Below, in pieces: positions 44,112-55,816 of a stretch of DNA of 64,000 bases. A model generated the notes under the pieces. The model had not been told where the DNA came from, ran no database searches, and saw only the letters and a program-made list of their open reading frames with translations. Source of the stretch: Gordius sp. MW1. Taxonomy: Eukaryota > Nematomorpha > Gordioida > Gordea > Gordiidae. Numbering within the stretch: the stretch's first letter is position 1; every line of letters begins with the position of its first letter. The DNA lies in NCBI GenBank assembly GCA_964036665.1, contig OZ038526.1, forward strand, positions 992,001 through 1,056,000, written 5' to 3'. A program made the position numbers and the translations under genes.

Positions 44112-44775
44112 TCTTGCTATTTCAACGGCCTTTTTCGCTGCTCTCTTTGCCTCCTTAAACTCTTTGCAATTCTCCGATTTTTTGATATATGTACAATCTA
44201 GATTTTTTTTCTTTCTATTAAAACCCTAATCAATTGATCCCATCACCATTGTTGCCTGTTCATAGCTTTGCCTCCTTTAATCTGTCCTAGAACCCAAATT
44301 GCTGTTTTCTTTATGTCCTTAGTTGGCGTCTTTCAAACGTCGCAATCAAGAGTTAAGGGGCTTTTTAATGTTTTTTTTGTTCGTCGACGTATCCTTTAGC
44401 CTTGCATATCGAATTCGAGGTTCATAGACCATCCCTCTTTGAGGAAATACTCTTCTGTTAAGATCCATAACAAAGGGACGGTGTTGCCTGGCGATTTTTT
44501 CTTACGGTATTACTTTGCAATCCTTGGTATCCAAAAGTCCTTTTGCCGCATGAGCAAATAGTTAATTTGACTAAAATGATTCCCACTTATTTAAGTCACA
44601 ATATGAGCTTTGCGTTTTTGAAATTAGGTATTAACGATCGCCATGTCGTACGCCTGGGATACTTTGAGAAGTTTTTCTCTTTCTTTGTTCTTCAGACCAT
44701 GCCCATAGCCTCCATGATTGCTTTCATACCCGAGACGATCTTTTCCTACATCAGCGTTAAAATCCGCCCCAAATC
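44112..44775 (-). mobile_element. RTE-type LINE internal fragment fused to sppA
   Basis: Nucleotide-level match, on the minus strand, to the LINE at 57510-60577 over its late endonuclease to early RT region. Shared landmarks are TTTTTCGCTG.TCTCTTTGCC, GGTGTTGCCTGGCGATTTTT, TTGACTAAAATG.TTCCCAC and TTAACGATCGCCATGTC. Both LINE ends are absent, so the junction with sppA at 44111/44112 is a recombination or deletion breakpoint rather than a normal LINE end. Heavily mutated. Confidence 0.7.
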
Positions 44776-46940
44776 TTGTACATTATAATAAAAACTTTAA
44801 GACATTATTCAAAAAACAAAGCCCTTGCAAGTCCGGCCCTTAGGTTTGACTCGTTTATAGGCCAACCAAAGGGCAGATTTTATTCAATAAACTTTGCCGA
44901 CGCCAACTATATTGGCTTGAATAGAGATGGCTATGTCATGATCATCTGATTTCAGTTTACTAAACCATGAAGATTGTTAAATCTTAGTGGAATCTGATAA
45001 GTTTATTTGTTAAAAAGATTTTAGGTATGCTTTGCTTAAATATTATTTATAATTTGTATTTTATAATTAAGTTACTTAATAGTGGTGACACTGGTAGTTT
45101 CTTATGACAAGGAATCTAAAGTAAATTTAGTCAGGCATATTAAAGATTAGAATATTAAATTATCAATTTTTTTATAACTATAATATATCTTTTAGCTTTT
45201 TCCTTTTTTAATTTAGGAGTTGAAGTAGTTTTTAGAGAAATTATTTAGAATTAAATTTTTTTCATTTTATCACACGCATTAGGGAAGGAAAATGTTAGTA
45301 TAAATAGTCTTAAAATAATTAAGGCAATTATATACGTCTCAACAATCCGATTAATATCATTGAGGTGTCACTATAATTAGCAAAGTAATTTATTTTTTTG
45401 TCATTTGGGGACTGGGGGGTTATATCGCCACTGATCTGAATTATTTTACCTCAAAAATATAGGAAATTTTAAAAATGAATGGATAGAATGATTTTTTTAA
45501 AAGGTGGAACGTTTGTCATAGTTAGTGCTGTTATAGTAAGAAAATGACACTGTTTTGAAATTACTTCTTTTATTTGTCACAGGCTTATATATCGTAAAAA
45601 CGGGCTTAGTTTACTGTTAAGGAAGCAATATTATGATACGAGCGCCAACTTACTAAGATGGCTAGAACAATACTTTGCATTCTCAATCCGGATATCGCTG
45701 TTGCAAAATCACCCATTGCCCCTTAATAGACGCACCTTAAATCCTTTCTTCTAGCCTTCATTGTAGTATTCAAGCAGTGGAGCGGGGAGCGCTGTTTGGA
45801 TGTTCTCAATATGGCTGTGTTTCCTTGCACCACTGACACTATATATCCCATAATTAAGAAATTATAAAAAATATTCTTAATGATGATCATACATAACGAA
45901 TCTATAGGTTTTATAATTTTTAGTCAGCATTGAAAATACACTCAGCATTTCAAATGTAAAGCTAAACATATTAAAGTAAAGCTTCATAAAAAAATTTTGA
46001 ATTGTTTACTTGCATTAATAAAATACTGAGCACATGTTATTATATTTAAATTTATTACAAAGATTTTAAATAAAATCCATTAAATTATGACAAAATTGTT
46101 ATTAATAATGTATTAAAGGGACATCTTTTTTAACTTTCTGATACTTTTTTAATCAAGACTCGACTCGAGGGTAGCATTTGTAATATCAGCTATCACACAC
46201 GACCCCAAGGAATTTTTCTAAGTTTACCCATTAAAGATAAACGTCGTATATATCATAAGCAAGTGTACCATTTTGAATTAGTAAATTTGCACACCTAAAG
46301 ACCTTTTGATATTAACAAATATAGTTTAAGATGTGATTAACCATACTAATGAAACATTTTTATTATTTTATTTACTAAATGACTTCCACATCTCTTTAAA
46401 GAAGTAGTACTTTATAAAATCGGAAAACACTGGACCCTCTTTAACTATTTGTTTAAAGTTTTCTACATAATAAACAATTACCTATTTATTTGATACATTC
46501 TGTTTATTGAAATTTATCTATAAGATAATATATACTTTATAAAACTTTAGCGAAATTTTCATATTTATATATGCTTTTAAAGTTGAATTTATGATAATTC
46601 ATACAGTAGGCAGATGGTCATTTAAACACTGCAGAAATAGGCGTTTCTTGTGAATAAATAAGTAACTATTTGGACAAATATTCGAAAAATGGTTTCGGCT
46701 ATTTTACCCCCTTGCTTGGGAGCTAATTTAAAAAATTATAATTATAAAACAAAATAATGTAAAAATTTCGAAATATTATCATGTTGCCACCCCTCATTGG
46801 ACCAGGAATTTGTAATATATGTAGAGAAAGTTGAAAATATTTGCATATATACAGGATAAGCCCATTAAATTTGGGTATACGCTTTTGTGCCTGAACAAGC
46901 CGAACAATTATTGTTGCAGTTTCGAAGTGAATAAAAGAAA
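44776..46940. other. 2.2-kb stretch, nothing recognised
   Basis: AT-rich; no exon, RNA gene, repeat border or element end could be supported. Confidence 0.45.
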
Positions 46941-47110
46941 CTCGGGCCTTCGGCCCTCGTGGGAAGGGGGAGAAGGGAAGGGGAGTAGGGGAAGGGAAGA
47001 GGGGAAGGGGGAACTCTTCTATACTCCGTATAAACGTAGCATATTTGCTATGCAATTTATGGGCGAGAAAGGTGGGAAGGGGCGAGAATGCCTATAGGGG
47101 GTATTAGATG
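46941..47110 (+). repeat. Composite-family head module, copy 5
   Basis: CTCGGGCCTTCGGCCCTCGT, purine tract, ATTTGCTATGCAATTTATGG and GGGCGAGAATGCCTATAGGG; forms the left tip of the 7-kb foldback. Confidence 0.75.
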
Positions 47111-47334
47111 CAAAATAATTAGTTAATTAGTTATAGGCCCTTGTAGGGGAGGACATAGGGTAATTATCAATGTTAACCAATTCAAAAACGAAAAAAAATT
47201 TCGATTTATTTGGCCAATGGTCATTTTTTTATTGGTCAGTAGCCAGCGGACGGTCAAAAATTCATATTATCATTGGTATTAACATGAACAAATATTAATT
47301 TAATTTAAAAAAATTTAAAAAAAAATTTGTCCCC

Positions 47335-47402
47335 TCCCTGACTTGAACCCCACACCTCCAGTTCACAAGCCGGCGCTATAACCACTATACCATGCTGGCT
47401 TT
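47335..47402 (-). repeat. tRNA-like (SINE-head-like) module, best copy
   Basis: On the minus strand: AGCATGGTATAGTGGTTATA (A-box-like), GCCGGCTTGTGAACTGG (anticodon-arm-like with a GTG triplet in the loop), and GGGTTCAAGTC (B-box-like). Acceptor ends do not pair convincingly and the module is repeated within composite elements, so it is not called a tRNA gene. The inverted partner is 53488-53565. Confidence 0.55.
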
Positions 47403-48124
47403 AAACTAGGAGAAGTCATTATGTTATTTATATAGATAATGAAATAATAAAGTTGTGTTTTATGTTTAGAAAATCAATATATTTCGTCGGTCAGTAGCCA
47501 GCGGACGGTCAAAAAGTCATATTATCAATGTTATTAACAAAAACAAAATATTAATTTAATGTAAAAAAAAATTTAAAAAAAAAGTTTTTTTTTAGTTTTA
47601 AAAAAGGGCTAAATTCTTAAACTACCAGCCCGATTCGCTCGAAACTTTACCCGTAGGTGCCCAGGGCGGCCGGGGGTAAAATAACCTTTTCAGATTCCTA
47701 AAATACCTTTTCATTTTAAAAATATCGGACATTTCCCTGACACACGTGCGGTGTAATATCTATGACACGTACAAAAATTTTACTAATTATATAAACTTAC
47801 GCGCGCCATCTAATAAAGTACAATTCGTGTTTGAGTTTAATAGTAGATTCAATTTAATTAGAAATAACGGGCTATGATTATACCTTTGAAGGAGGTTTCG
47901 AATTTTGTGTTAGTTTCTATCGATATATTTTATCGTAAATTAGAATCTAATACCTATATTATTTTTTTAAATATTACTTTTTAGGTTTTCTATGAAATCA
48001 CAATCTAATTAAATGAAATATATTAACCCAATAAAAAAAATATATGCATTTATAAGGTTAAAAATATATATTACATAGTTGGCTGTCTGTTAGACCATCT
48101 ATAATAAATTTTTAGGTTATATAT

Positions 48125-48740
48125 AAAATTTGGCCAATGGTCATTTTTTTTCATTGGTAAGCAGCCAGGACACGGTAAAAGTGGATATAAAAACATAAGT
48201 CAAAAAAAACGAAAAAAAAAATTTTCGAATCACATTTTGGCCAATGGTCATTTTTTTCCATTGGTCAGCAGCCAGGACACGGTAAAAGTGGATATAAACT
48301 TATAATAAAAAAACTAAAAAAAATTTTCAAATCACATTTTGGCCAATGGTCATTTTTTTCCATTGGTCAGCAGCCAGGACACGGTAAAAGTGGATATAAA
48401 TTCATAATAGTCAAAAAAAAACTAAAAAAATTTTTCGAATTACATTTTGGCCAATGGTCATTTTTTTCCATTGGTCAGCAGCCAGGACACGGTAAAAGTG
48501 GATATAAATTCATAATAGTCAAAAAAAACAAAAACAAAAAATTCGAATCACATTTTGGCCAAAGTGTGATTTTTTTCCATCGGTCAGCAGCCAACGGACG
48601 GTCAAAAAGGCATAATAGCAATGGTAGTAATAGGAACAATCATAATAGTCAAAAAAAAACGAAAAAATAAACTCGGATTCACATTTTGGCCAATGGTCGT
48701 TTTTTTCATTGGTCAGCAGCCAGCGGACGGCCAAAAAGTC
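48125..48740 (+). repeat. Hairpin-unit tandem array 4
   Basis: Six units at ~107-bp spacing with GGCCAATGGTCATTTTTTTC and CATTGGTCAGCAGCCAGGAC. The first four are of the GACACGGTAAAAGTGGATAT subtype, the last two of the GGACGGTCAAAAAG subtype, the same order as in array 2. Confidence 0.8.
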
Positions 48741-48889
48741 TTATTATCAATGATAGTAACAAGAACAATCATAAGAGTCAAAAAAAACTCCGGGATTCTA
48801 ACCCCAAAACTAGTTAAATTGCATAGCAATTACCAAAATTTAAATATAGATATACTTATGCATTAATTTAACGTAGCAATTAAAACCCG

Positions 48890-49108
48890 ACCCCGCCCGA
48901 AAGCGAGGGAGATAGAGATGAGGGGTGGGGCACCTCTTGATAGAGATGAGGGGTGGGGCACCTCTTTCTCATGCATTAATTTAAAAAATCGATAACCTAA
49001 TATACCCAATGCAAATAGACAGGGAGGGTAACGGACGGACAACGGACAACGGACAGACAACGGACAACGGACAACCAAAAACGAGCCCATAAATTGCATA
49101 GCAATTAA
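48890..49108 (+). repeat. GATAGAGATGAGG module and GGACAACGGACA array
   Basis: GCGAGGGAGATAGAGATGAG and GGGTGGGGCACCTCTT repeated, then a short GGACAACGGACAGACAACGG array and CATAAATTGCATAGCAATT. The same order occurs at 19200-19430 and 28300-28510. The opposite arm has a (GTCGTCC) array at 50278-50330 in the matching position. Confidence 0.7.
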
Positions 49109-50242
49109 TATGAAGATAGAAAAATTGGTGTGCCATTGCTTTTTTTAAAGGAATGGCTAAGGCTTTGTCGATAGCCCAATGATAATTGACAACCAGTTCC
49201 ATTATTTACCTTTATTATAAGATCTGGCAAAGGAATAGGAAAAGTGTTGTTGATCTTTTTGATCAACTTCGTGAAGTCTATCGAATAAATACGCCATCAA
49301 AAATGTTTGGTTGATAATAAGTTTTTGTTTGAACGTGTCTTTAGTCATTTTATGGCTACTTTTATCTAGAAAGAGATAATGATTTTCTTATTAGACTCTA
49401 CCCAAAGAGTAACAATCTTCCTACTCGCGACTTAAGTACACCTCAAGTTAGGGCTATAATCATGATCTAACCTATGCAGCGTGTACCACGAGATGATATA
49501 CGATGACACGGAGCATTTGTCTGGCAAAAACCCAACATACATAAGATGCACCGCTTTTAATAGGCGTGATTATTGGTTTTAAATAAATTATTAATCTATT
49601 GAATAAAAAAAATATTATAATTTAGTTTTAATTGCTGAATTTTTTTATATAAATGTTTAAAATACTAATATTAGGAAAATTTTTATGAAAGGATTTTGCT
49701 TCCAAACTTATAAAAATAGAATAAACATTGGGAATGGGGGGGGGGCGGTTTATGGTCCATAGGGAAACTAAAATTTTGATTTAGATTTCATTCATCTTAA
49801 TATTTTAAATTATTACAAGAAGTGTTAGAAGATTATAATTTGCTAACTACGTTTAATTTAAATTATTACATAGCGGGGCAAATATGAGTCTCCCAGCGTA
49901 TGATATAAACGACGCTTTAAAAACTATAGTTACAATTGTTTTTACGAAAAAAAATTTGCAGATGTTATTTTAGTATAAAATTAGTAAAAAATCTTGAATT
50001 TCAAGTTTTTCCATCGAGGGGTTCTATGTTCAGGTTTTAATGGACTAAGCAGAAAATCAATGTGGAAATCGTTAAATGCAATACAATTTAGATCCATGGC
50101 TATATGCCTTTTAAAACCTTTATAATTCAAATAATATATAAAAATTAATATATGACCTATACACAGCATACCTAATATAGCTTTCAAACTGCAGCACCCC
50201 CCCCCCCCCGTCAATAAATATTTTTCCATTAAATTGCAAATT
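49109..50242. other. Unique centre of the 7-kb foldback
   Basis: No similarity to the other clusters is visible. A C-run/G-run pair lies at 49735-49750 and 50198-50212. No gene recognised. Confidence 0.45.
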
Positions 50243-50327
50243 TTAATTGCTATGCAATTTATGGGCTCGTTTTTGGTCCGTCGTCCGTCGTCCGTCGTCC
50301 GTCGTCCGTCGTCCGTCGTCCGTCGTC

Positions 50328-50392
50328 CACCATGTTATTGGCGCCAGCTTTGTGACCTGGATACCCCGGGTTCAAGCCAGGGAGAGGACGAA
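50328..50392 (+). repeat. tRNA-like module, plus-strand copy
   Basis: CATGTTATTGGCGCCAGCTT, TGTGACCTGGATACCCCGGG and GGGTTCAAGCCAGGGAGAGG; partner of the minus-strand module at 17950-18010. Confidence 0.5.
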
Positions 50393-50799
50393 TTTTTTTT
50401 TAATTTTTTTAAATTAAATTAATATTTTGTTCTTGTTAATAACATTGATAATTTGAATTTTTGACCATCCGCTGGCTACTGACCAATGAAAAAAATGACC
50501 ATTGGTCAAATAAAGCGAAATTTTTAATTGCTATATGCAATTTATGGTATTTTTTCGTCTTTGATTAGGTTAACATTGATAATTACCCTATGCCCTTTCC
50601 TACAAGGGCCTACGCCTCTACTGATATGGGTCCCTGTGCCCCTTACCAAAGCCTATGCCTTTACTGATATGGGTCCCTGTGCCCCTTACCAAACCCTATG
50701 CCTTTACTAATGTGGGTTCGAATCCCGGAGAGGGCAAATTTTTTTATTTATTTTTTAAATTAAATTAATTAATTGTTCTTGTTAAAAACCATTGATAAT

Positions 50800-51560
50800 G
50801 TGACCTTTTGGCCGTCCGCTGGACCAATGAAAAAAATGACCATTGGCCAAAATGTGTATCGAAATTATTTTTTTCATTTTTTTTGACTATTATGATTGTT
50901 CCTGTTACTACCATTGCTATTGTGACTTTTTGGCCGTCCTTTGGCTGCTGACCAATGGAAAAAAATGACCATTGGCCAAAATGTGTATCGAAATTATTTT
51001 TTTCGTTTTTTTTTGACTATTATGATTGTTCCTGTTACTACCATTGCTATTGTGACTTTTTGGCCGTCCGTTGGCTGCTGACCAATGGAAAAAATGACCA
51101 TTAACCAAAATGTGATTCGAAAATTTTTTTTCCGTTTTTTTTGACTATTATGAATTTATATCCACTTTTACCGTGTCCTGGCTGCTGACCAATGGAAAAA
51201 AATGACCATTGGCCAAAATGTGATTCGAAAATTTTTTTTTCGTTTTTTTGACTCTTATCAGTTTATATCCACTTTTACCGTGTCCTGGCTGCTGACCAAT
51301 AGAAAAAAATGACCATTGGACAAATTGTAAATCAAATTTTTTTTCCTTTTTTTTTGACTCTTATGATTGTTCCTGTTAATACCATTGATAATATGATTTT
51401 TTGGCCGTCCGCTGGCTGCTGACCAATGGAAAAAAATGACCTTTGGCCAAAGTGAGCATCAAAAATTTTTTTCCCGTTTTTTTTGGCTATCATTGACTTA
51501 TAGAGTATCTGTTGGTACTGACCAATGAAAAAAAATGACCATTGGCCAAATTTTATATAT
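50800..51560 (-). repeat. Hairpin-unit tandem array 5 (reversed)
   Basis: About seven reversed units in the right arm (CTGCTGACCAATGGAAAAAA, ATGACCATTGGCCAAAATGT), facing array 4 across the element centre. Confidence 0.8.
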
Positions 51561-51710
51561 AACCTAAAAATTTATTATAGATGGTCTAACAGACAGCCAA
51601 CTATGTAATATATATTTTTAACCTTATAAATGCATACATATTTTTTTATTAAGTTAATATATTTCATTTAATTAGATTGTGATTTCATAGAAAACCTAAA
51701 AAGTAATAGT

Positions 51711-52906
51711 CATGGGCGTAGGCAGGGGGGGGGGCAGGGGGGGGGGCGGCCGCCCCCCCCCCCCCCCTAAATGAGAATTTTTCTTTTTTTTAATGTAAAT
51801 TTTTGTAAAAATTGGAAGAAATCAGTGTTTCGCCCCCCCCTGATTGAAATTAAGTTTTATGTTGAAAATTTTATTTCACGACCTTTTGACGCAAATTTAA
51901 ATTATATAATAATTAAATATTGAGATTTGAGATTAGTAGTTGCGTTTGTGTTAGCTCCTTCATAGATTCATTCCCACCCAGTTCAAATTATTTCAAAATT
52001 CAAATTCATATGGGTATTCGTAATTTCCTTAAAAAATTCATTTATACATTATACTTAAGCACCAAGAAGAAACGAAGGAAAAATTGTCGAGTTTCAATTG
52101 ATAGAAAATCAAAATTCAGGCTCATCAGGATCAGGGGATAGCTTAGGTAAAATTAATTATATTCATTTTTTTAACCCTCAAGAGTATTCCTCAAAATCTC
52201 ATAATTTTCAAACTATTAGTTTAAAACACTTTAAATTATGAATTTATGTTTGTTAAAGACTCTTGATTGATAATATTCTTTTATTTTTGATGAACAGATG
52301 AATAATATTTAAGTTATCAACATTTTTCTGAACTGATGAAGTCACCTTTTTTTTCTTAATATAATATCTAAATGCCTCTCTTAAATTTGTGTTCAACATC
52401 ATATTTCATATACCATGGAATGTATTAAAAATAACATGATTTTTTATTAAAAGAAAAGAAAATAATACAAGTAAGTATTTAATAAAAGGTTAGATTTTAT
52501 ACGTACAATTTTTGGGTTAGAACAGACAAATTTGGAGGACATGTTACAACCAAGTCTGGTTTTTTTATCTTGTACTCTTTTACAAAAGGTATATCTTGAT
52601 TTTTTTAACAATTTGGGAAGTGATTCATCTTGTATGTTCAAGATTTTCTTGATAGCCTCTCTATAATATCTGTAGGCATACGTAAACTATAGCTAATTAC
52701 TAACGTTAAATACCAATCGCCGAGAGAAAATAAACGTTTTTTTTTGGCGACCTTTTTTTTTGCTCTCAGGCATATTGTAGAGGAAAATTTTTGGATTTGG
52801 AAAGCCGAGACCTTTTTTTTTTTTTTTTGCTCTCAGGCAAATTGTAGAGGAAAAATTTTTTTTCTAATCTGCCCCCCCCCTAATTCAAAACCTGGCTACG
52901 CCCATG
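51711..52906. mobile_element. 1.2-kb GGCGTAGCC-type hAT element, 8-bp TSD GTAATAGT
   Basis: Ends CATGGGCGTAGGCAGG and CCTGGCTACGCCCATG, flanked by perfect GTAATAGT (51703-51710 and 52907-52914). The corresponding point of the left arm (about 47970-47985, AATATTACTTTTTAGG) is uninterrupted and so gives the empty site. Unlike its ~150-bp relatives it has a ~1-kb interior of unknown origin, including a 73-aa basic frame at 51920-52141 that I cannot assign. Tandem TTTTTTTTGCTCTCAGGC segments lie near the right end (about 52755-52860). Confidence 0.9.
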
Positions 52907-53487
52907 GTAATAGTTAAAAAAATATAGGTATTAGATTCTAATTTACGATACAATATATTGATAGAAACTAACACAAAATTCGAAACCTCCTTCAAAGGTA
53001 TAATCATAGCCCGTTCTTTCTAATTAAATTCAATCTACTATTAAACTATTAAAACACGAATTGTACTTTATTAGATGGCGCGCGTAAGTTTATATAATTA
53101 GTAAAATTTTCTACGTGTTATAGATATTACACCGCACGTGTGGCCGGGAAATGTCCGATATTTTTAAAACGAAAAGGTATTATAGGAATCTTAAAAGGCT
53201 ATTTTACCCCTGGCCCCCTGGGCACCTACGGGTAAAGTTTCGAGCGAATCGGGAGGGAGGTTTCAGAATTTAGCCCTTTTTTAAAACTAAAAGGAATTTT
53301 TATTTTAGTTTTTTTTCTTTAAAATTAAATTAATATTATGTTCTTGTTAATACCATTGATAATTTAACTTTTTGACCGTCCGCTGGCTACTGACCGATGA
53401 AAAATACTGATTTTTTAAACATAAAACAGAACCTTATTATTTCATTATCTATATAAATAACATAATAACTTCTTTTATTTTAATACC

Positions 53488-53565
53488 AGCATGGTGTGAT
53501 GGGTTATAGCGCACGGCTTGTAAACAGTTACCTGGATGTCCCAGGTTCAAGCTCGGGAGGGGGCA
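53488..53565 (+). repeat. tRNA-like module, right arm
   Basis: CCAGCATGGTGTGATGGGTT, ATAGCGCACGGCTTGTAAAC and CCCAGGTTCAAGCTCGGGAG; diverged inverted partner of 47335-47402. Confidence 0.5.
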
Positions 53566-53769
53566 AAATTTTTATTTTTTTTAAAATTAAATTAATATTT
53601 TGTTCTTGTTAATATCATTGATAATATGACTTTTTGATCTTCCGCAGGCTACTGACCAATGGAAAAAATGACCATTGGCCAAATAAATCGAAATTTTTTT
53701 TCGTTTTTGAATTGGTTAACATTGATAATTACCCTATGCCCTCCCCTACAAGGGTCTATAACTAATTAT

Positions 53770-53926
53770 TTTGCATTTAATACCCCCCTATAGGCATTCT
53801 CGCCCCTTCCTACCTTTCTCGCCCATAAATTGCATAGCAAATATGCTACGTTTATACGGAGTATAGATGAGTCGCCCCCCCCTCCCCTTCCCCTACTCCC
53901 CTTCCCACGAGGGCCGAAGGCCCGAG
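53770..53926 (-). repeat. Composite-family head module, copy 6 (reversed)
   Basis: Reverse of the head module ending CACGAGGGCCGAAGGCCCGAG; forms the right tip of the 7-kb foldback. Confidence 0.75.
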
Positions 53927-55814
53927 TTTTTAATTTTAAGATTTGTTATATTCAACAACAACGTTTATTTCTAGAGAATAACATTTAAACTTTAATTTAT
54001 TACTAATTAATAACCTTCTTAATTCATTTTTTTTAATTTAGACATACTTTAACCCAAACAAAAAATCTATCATCATATAAATCTTTAAATTGACAAAAAT
54101 TGTAAAGCAGCCATATTTAATTTTAAAGAACCAATCAAAAATGGACACCACTTTCTTACGTCCCTTCTTATTGGTTAAAACAAATTTGTTCTAGAAGCCT
54201 TTTCATAACAAAAGATTTAAAACCTTCTTTTCAGCCATTAATTTATTTTGCTCTCCAAAAATTTTATATTTATTGTAGAACTTTAAATCCTTGATATTTT
54301 GGGATTGGTTTAAATGCAATGACTCAAGTCTCATGTTTTTGATACTTTTAGTGTGGAAAAATGTTATAATATTCAGAAAGGACAAAGTGAGCTTATCAAA
54401 AATTATTTTATCCATAACTTAAAATAATACAGCGGGATTCAATTCTTCACATGTTGACTCCATTATTTTTGGTGCTGCCGGTTGTCTATATTAGATGGGG
54501 CTATGGGGATCGAGCATTTTTACGTCAAGCGCCTCGTAAGTTTTTTATTCTACTTTAATATTTTATTTCATAAAATTTCAAGTCAAATTTGTACTTTTAT
54601 ACATAAAAAACATTTTTTTTAATTTAAAGTCTAAAATTGATTATTTTGCCTTAAAATTTGCTTTTATATATACACAATCTACAAAATTTTGTTAAATAAA
54701 GCAGCTAATATTAAATTTCTAATCATTGATTTATATTCACTGCGCCTTGCTCTATAAATTTTTATTAATTTAGGGTCAAAAAATTTTTTTTTAACAATAA
54801 TTGCAAATTTGGTACTATTGAATTGATCATAAAAATTATATATAAAATATTAATATAAAACATTCCATTGAAAAAGTATGTCTGAACGTTTACGGTTCCA
54901 TTTGTAGATATTAGCCTCAAACCTGATAATAAATTAATTAAATTTAAATATATTTGTTTGTATGAATTCTGAATATAAGAAAAAAATAAGAGAAAAATTA
55001 GTTTAGAGCTAATCACTAAATAACTATTAAAAATTATAGATCCATTTCAAAGATAAGAAGGGTTTTAGATTTTTGTTATATTGCAATCAATCCAATTTTA
55101 AGTTAAAATCAATAAAAAGTAATTTTATAGGAAAACAAGTATTGGTTTATAAAGTATCAAATAAAAAATAGGGCATTCTTTCAAGAAATATTTTATATTA
55201 TTTGAAAGATTTTCTGATCGTGATATTAATTTTTCCTTCCAGAGTTAAATTAAATTTGTTGAATTTTGAATACTAAGTTTTATATGAAGCGAGTATATAA
55301 ACGAATGAATATATAAAAATAGAACGTCTGCTTTTTAAGAATCACGTGACTTATTGTAATAACAAAAAAAGTTTTATGTCTATAAACACGTGACTTGTTA
55401 TTCTTTTACCAAAAGAATTTTTAATACCTACGCAATCAAAAGTCTCCTCTCCTCTGGTATAACAGTTCTAAAAAACTCGATTATGAAGTGAAGTTATCAA
55501 CAGATTTAATTTATATTTATTTTGATCTAAAATAAAATTTAAATTAGCTCAAAATAATAGATGATTTATAAATGTGAGTACCTCACAACACAAAAAACGT
55601 TTTCTCTCCATGAAATATTTCATCTAATTTCTTACACATTCTTATCTATACTTAGTCCTTCCTTGTAAAGATTTACATATTTAATTTGAATAAAAATTTA
55701 TGAACTTAAATTCAAATAGAAAGCGAAAAACTTCAGAGGCACTTTATTTTTCGCCCGATTTATACCATAATAATTTTAAGTTAAAAAGTTTATTTGTTAA
55801 ATATTCGTTGACAG
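53927..55814. other. No gene recognised
   Basis: AT-rich. Around 54440-54535 there is a GC-richer, exon-like patch followed by GTAAGT (CGCCTCGTAAGT), but neither open frame resembles a known protein. Confidence 0.4.
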
Positions 55815-55816
55815 TA

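Larger units (their letters stand above)
46941..53926. repeat. Composite repeat cluster 3: 7-kb foldback element
   Basis: Left arm 46941-49108 and right arm 50243-53926 are inverted copies read inward: CTCGGGCC head, hairpin fragment, tRNA-like module, Helitron-like CCGATTCGCTCGAAACTTTA segment, TTGGCTGTCTGTTAGACC segment, hairpin array, GGACAACGGACA array ending in CATAAATTGCATAGCAATT. The centre 49109-50242 is unique. The right arm is longer because a 1.2-kb hAT element (51711-52906) is inserted in it. The outer flanks show no clear target duplication. No coding gene is recognised. Confidence 0.8.

Noticed and set aside
46723..47055. Pro/Phe-rich minus frame and similar frames at 16957-17328 and 21803-22015
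   Set aside because: Antisense translation of the purine-rich head module; low-complexity artefact.
47335..47402. A true tRNA gene
   Set aside because: Acceptor stem does not close, the D-arm is poor, and the module is repeated inside composite elements.
54440..54535. Possible exon ending CGCCTC|GTAAGT, considered as another calpain exon
   Set aside because: Neither open frame resembles calpain or any protein I recognise; only the donor-like site supports it.
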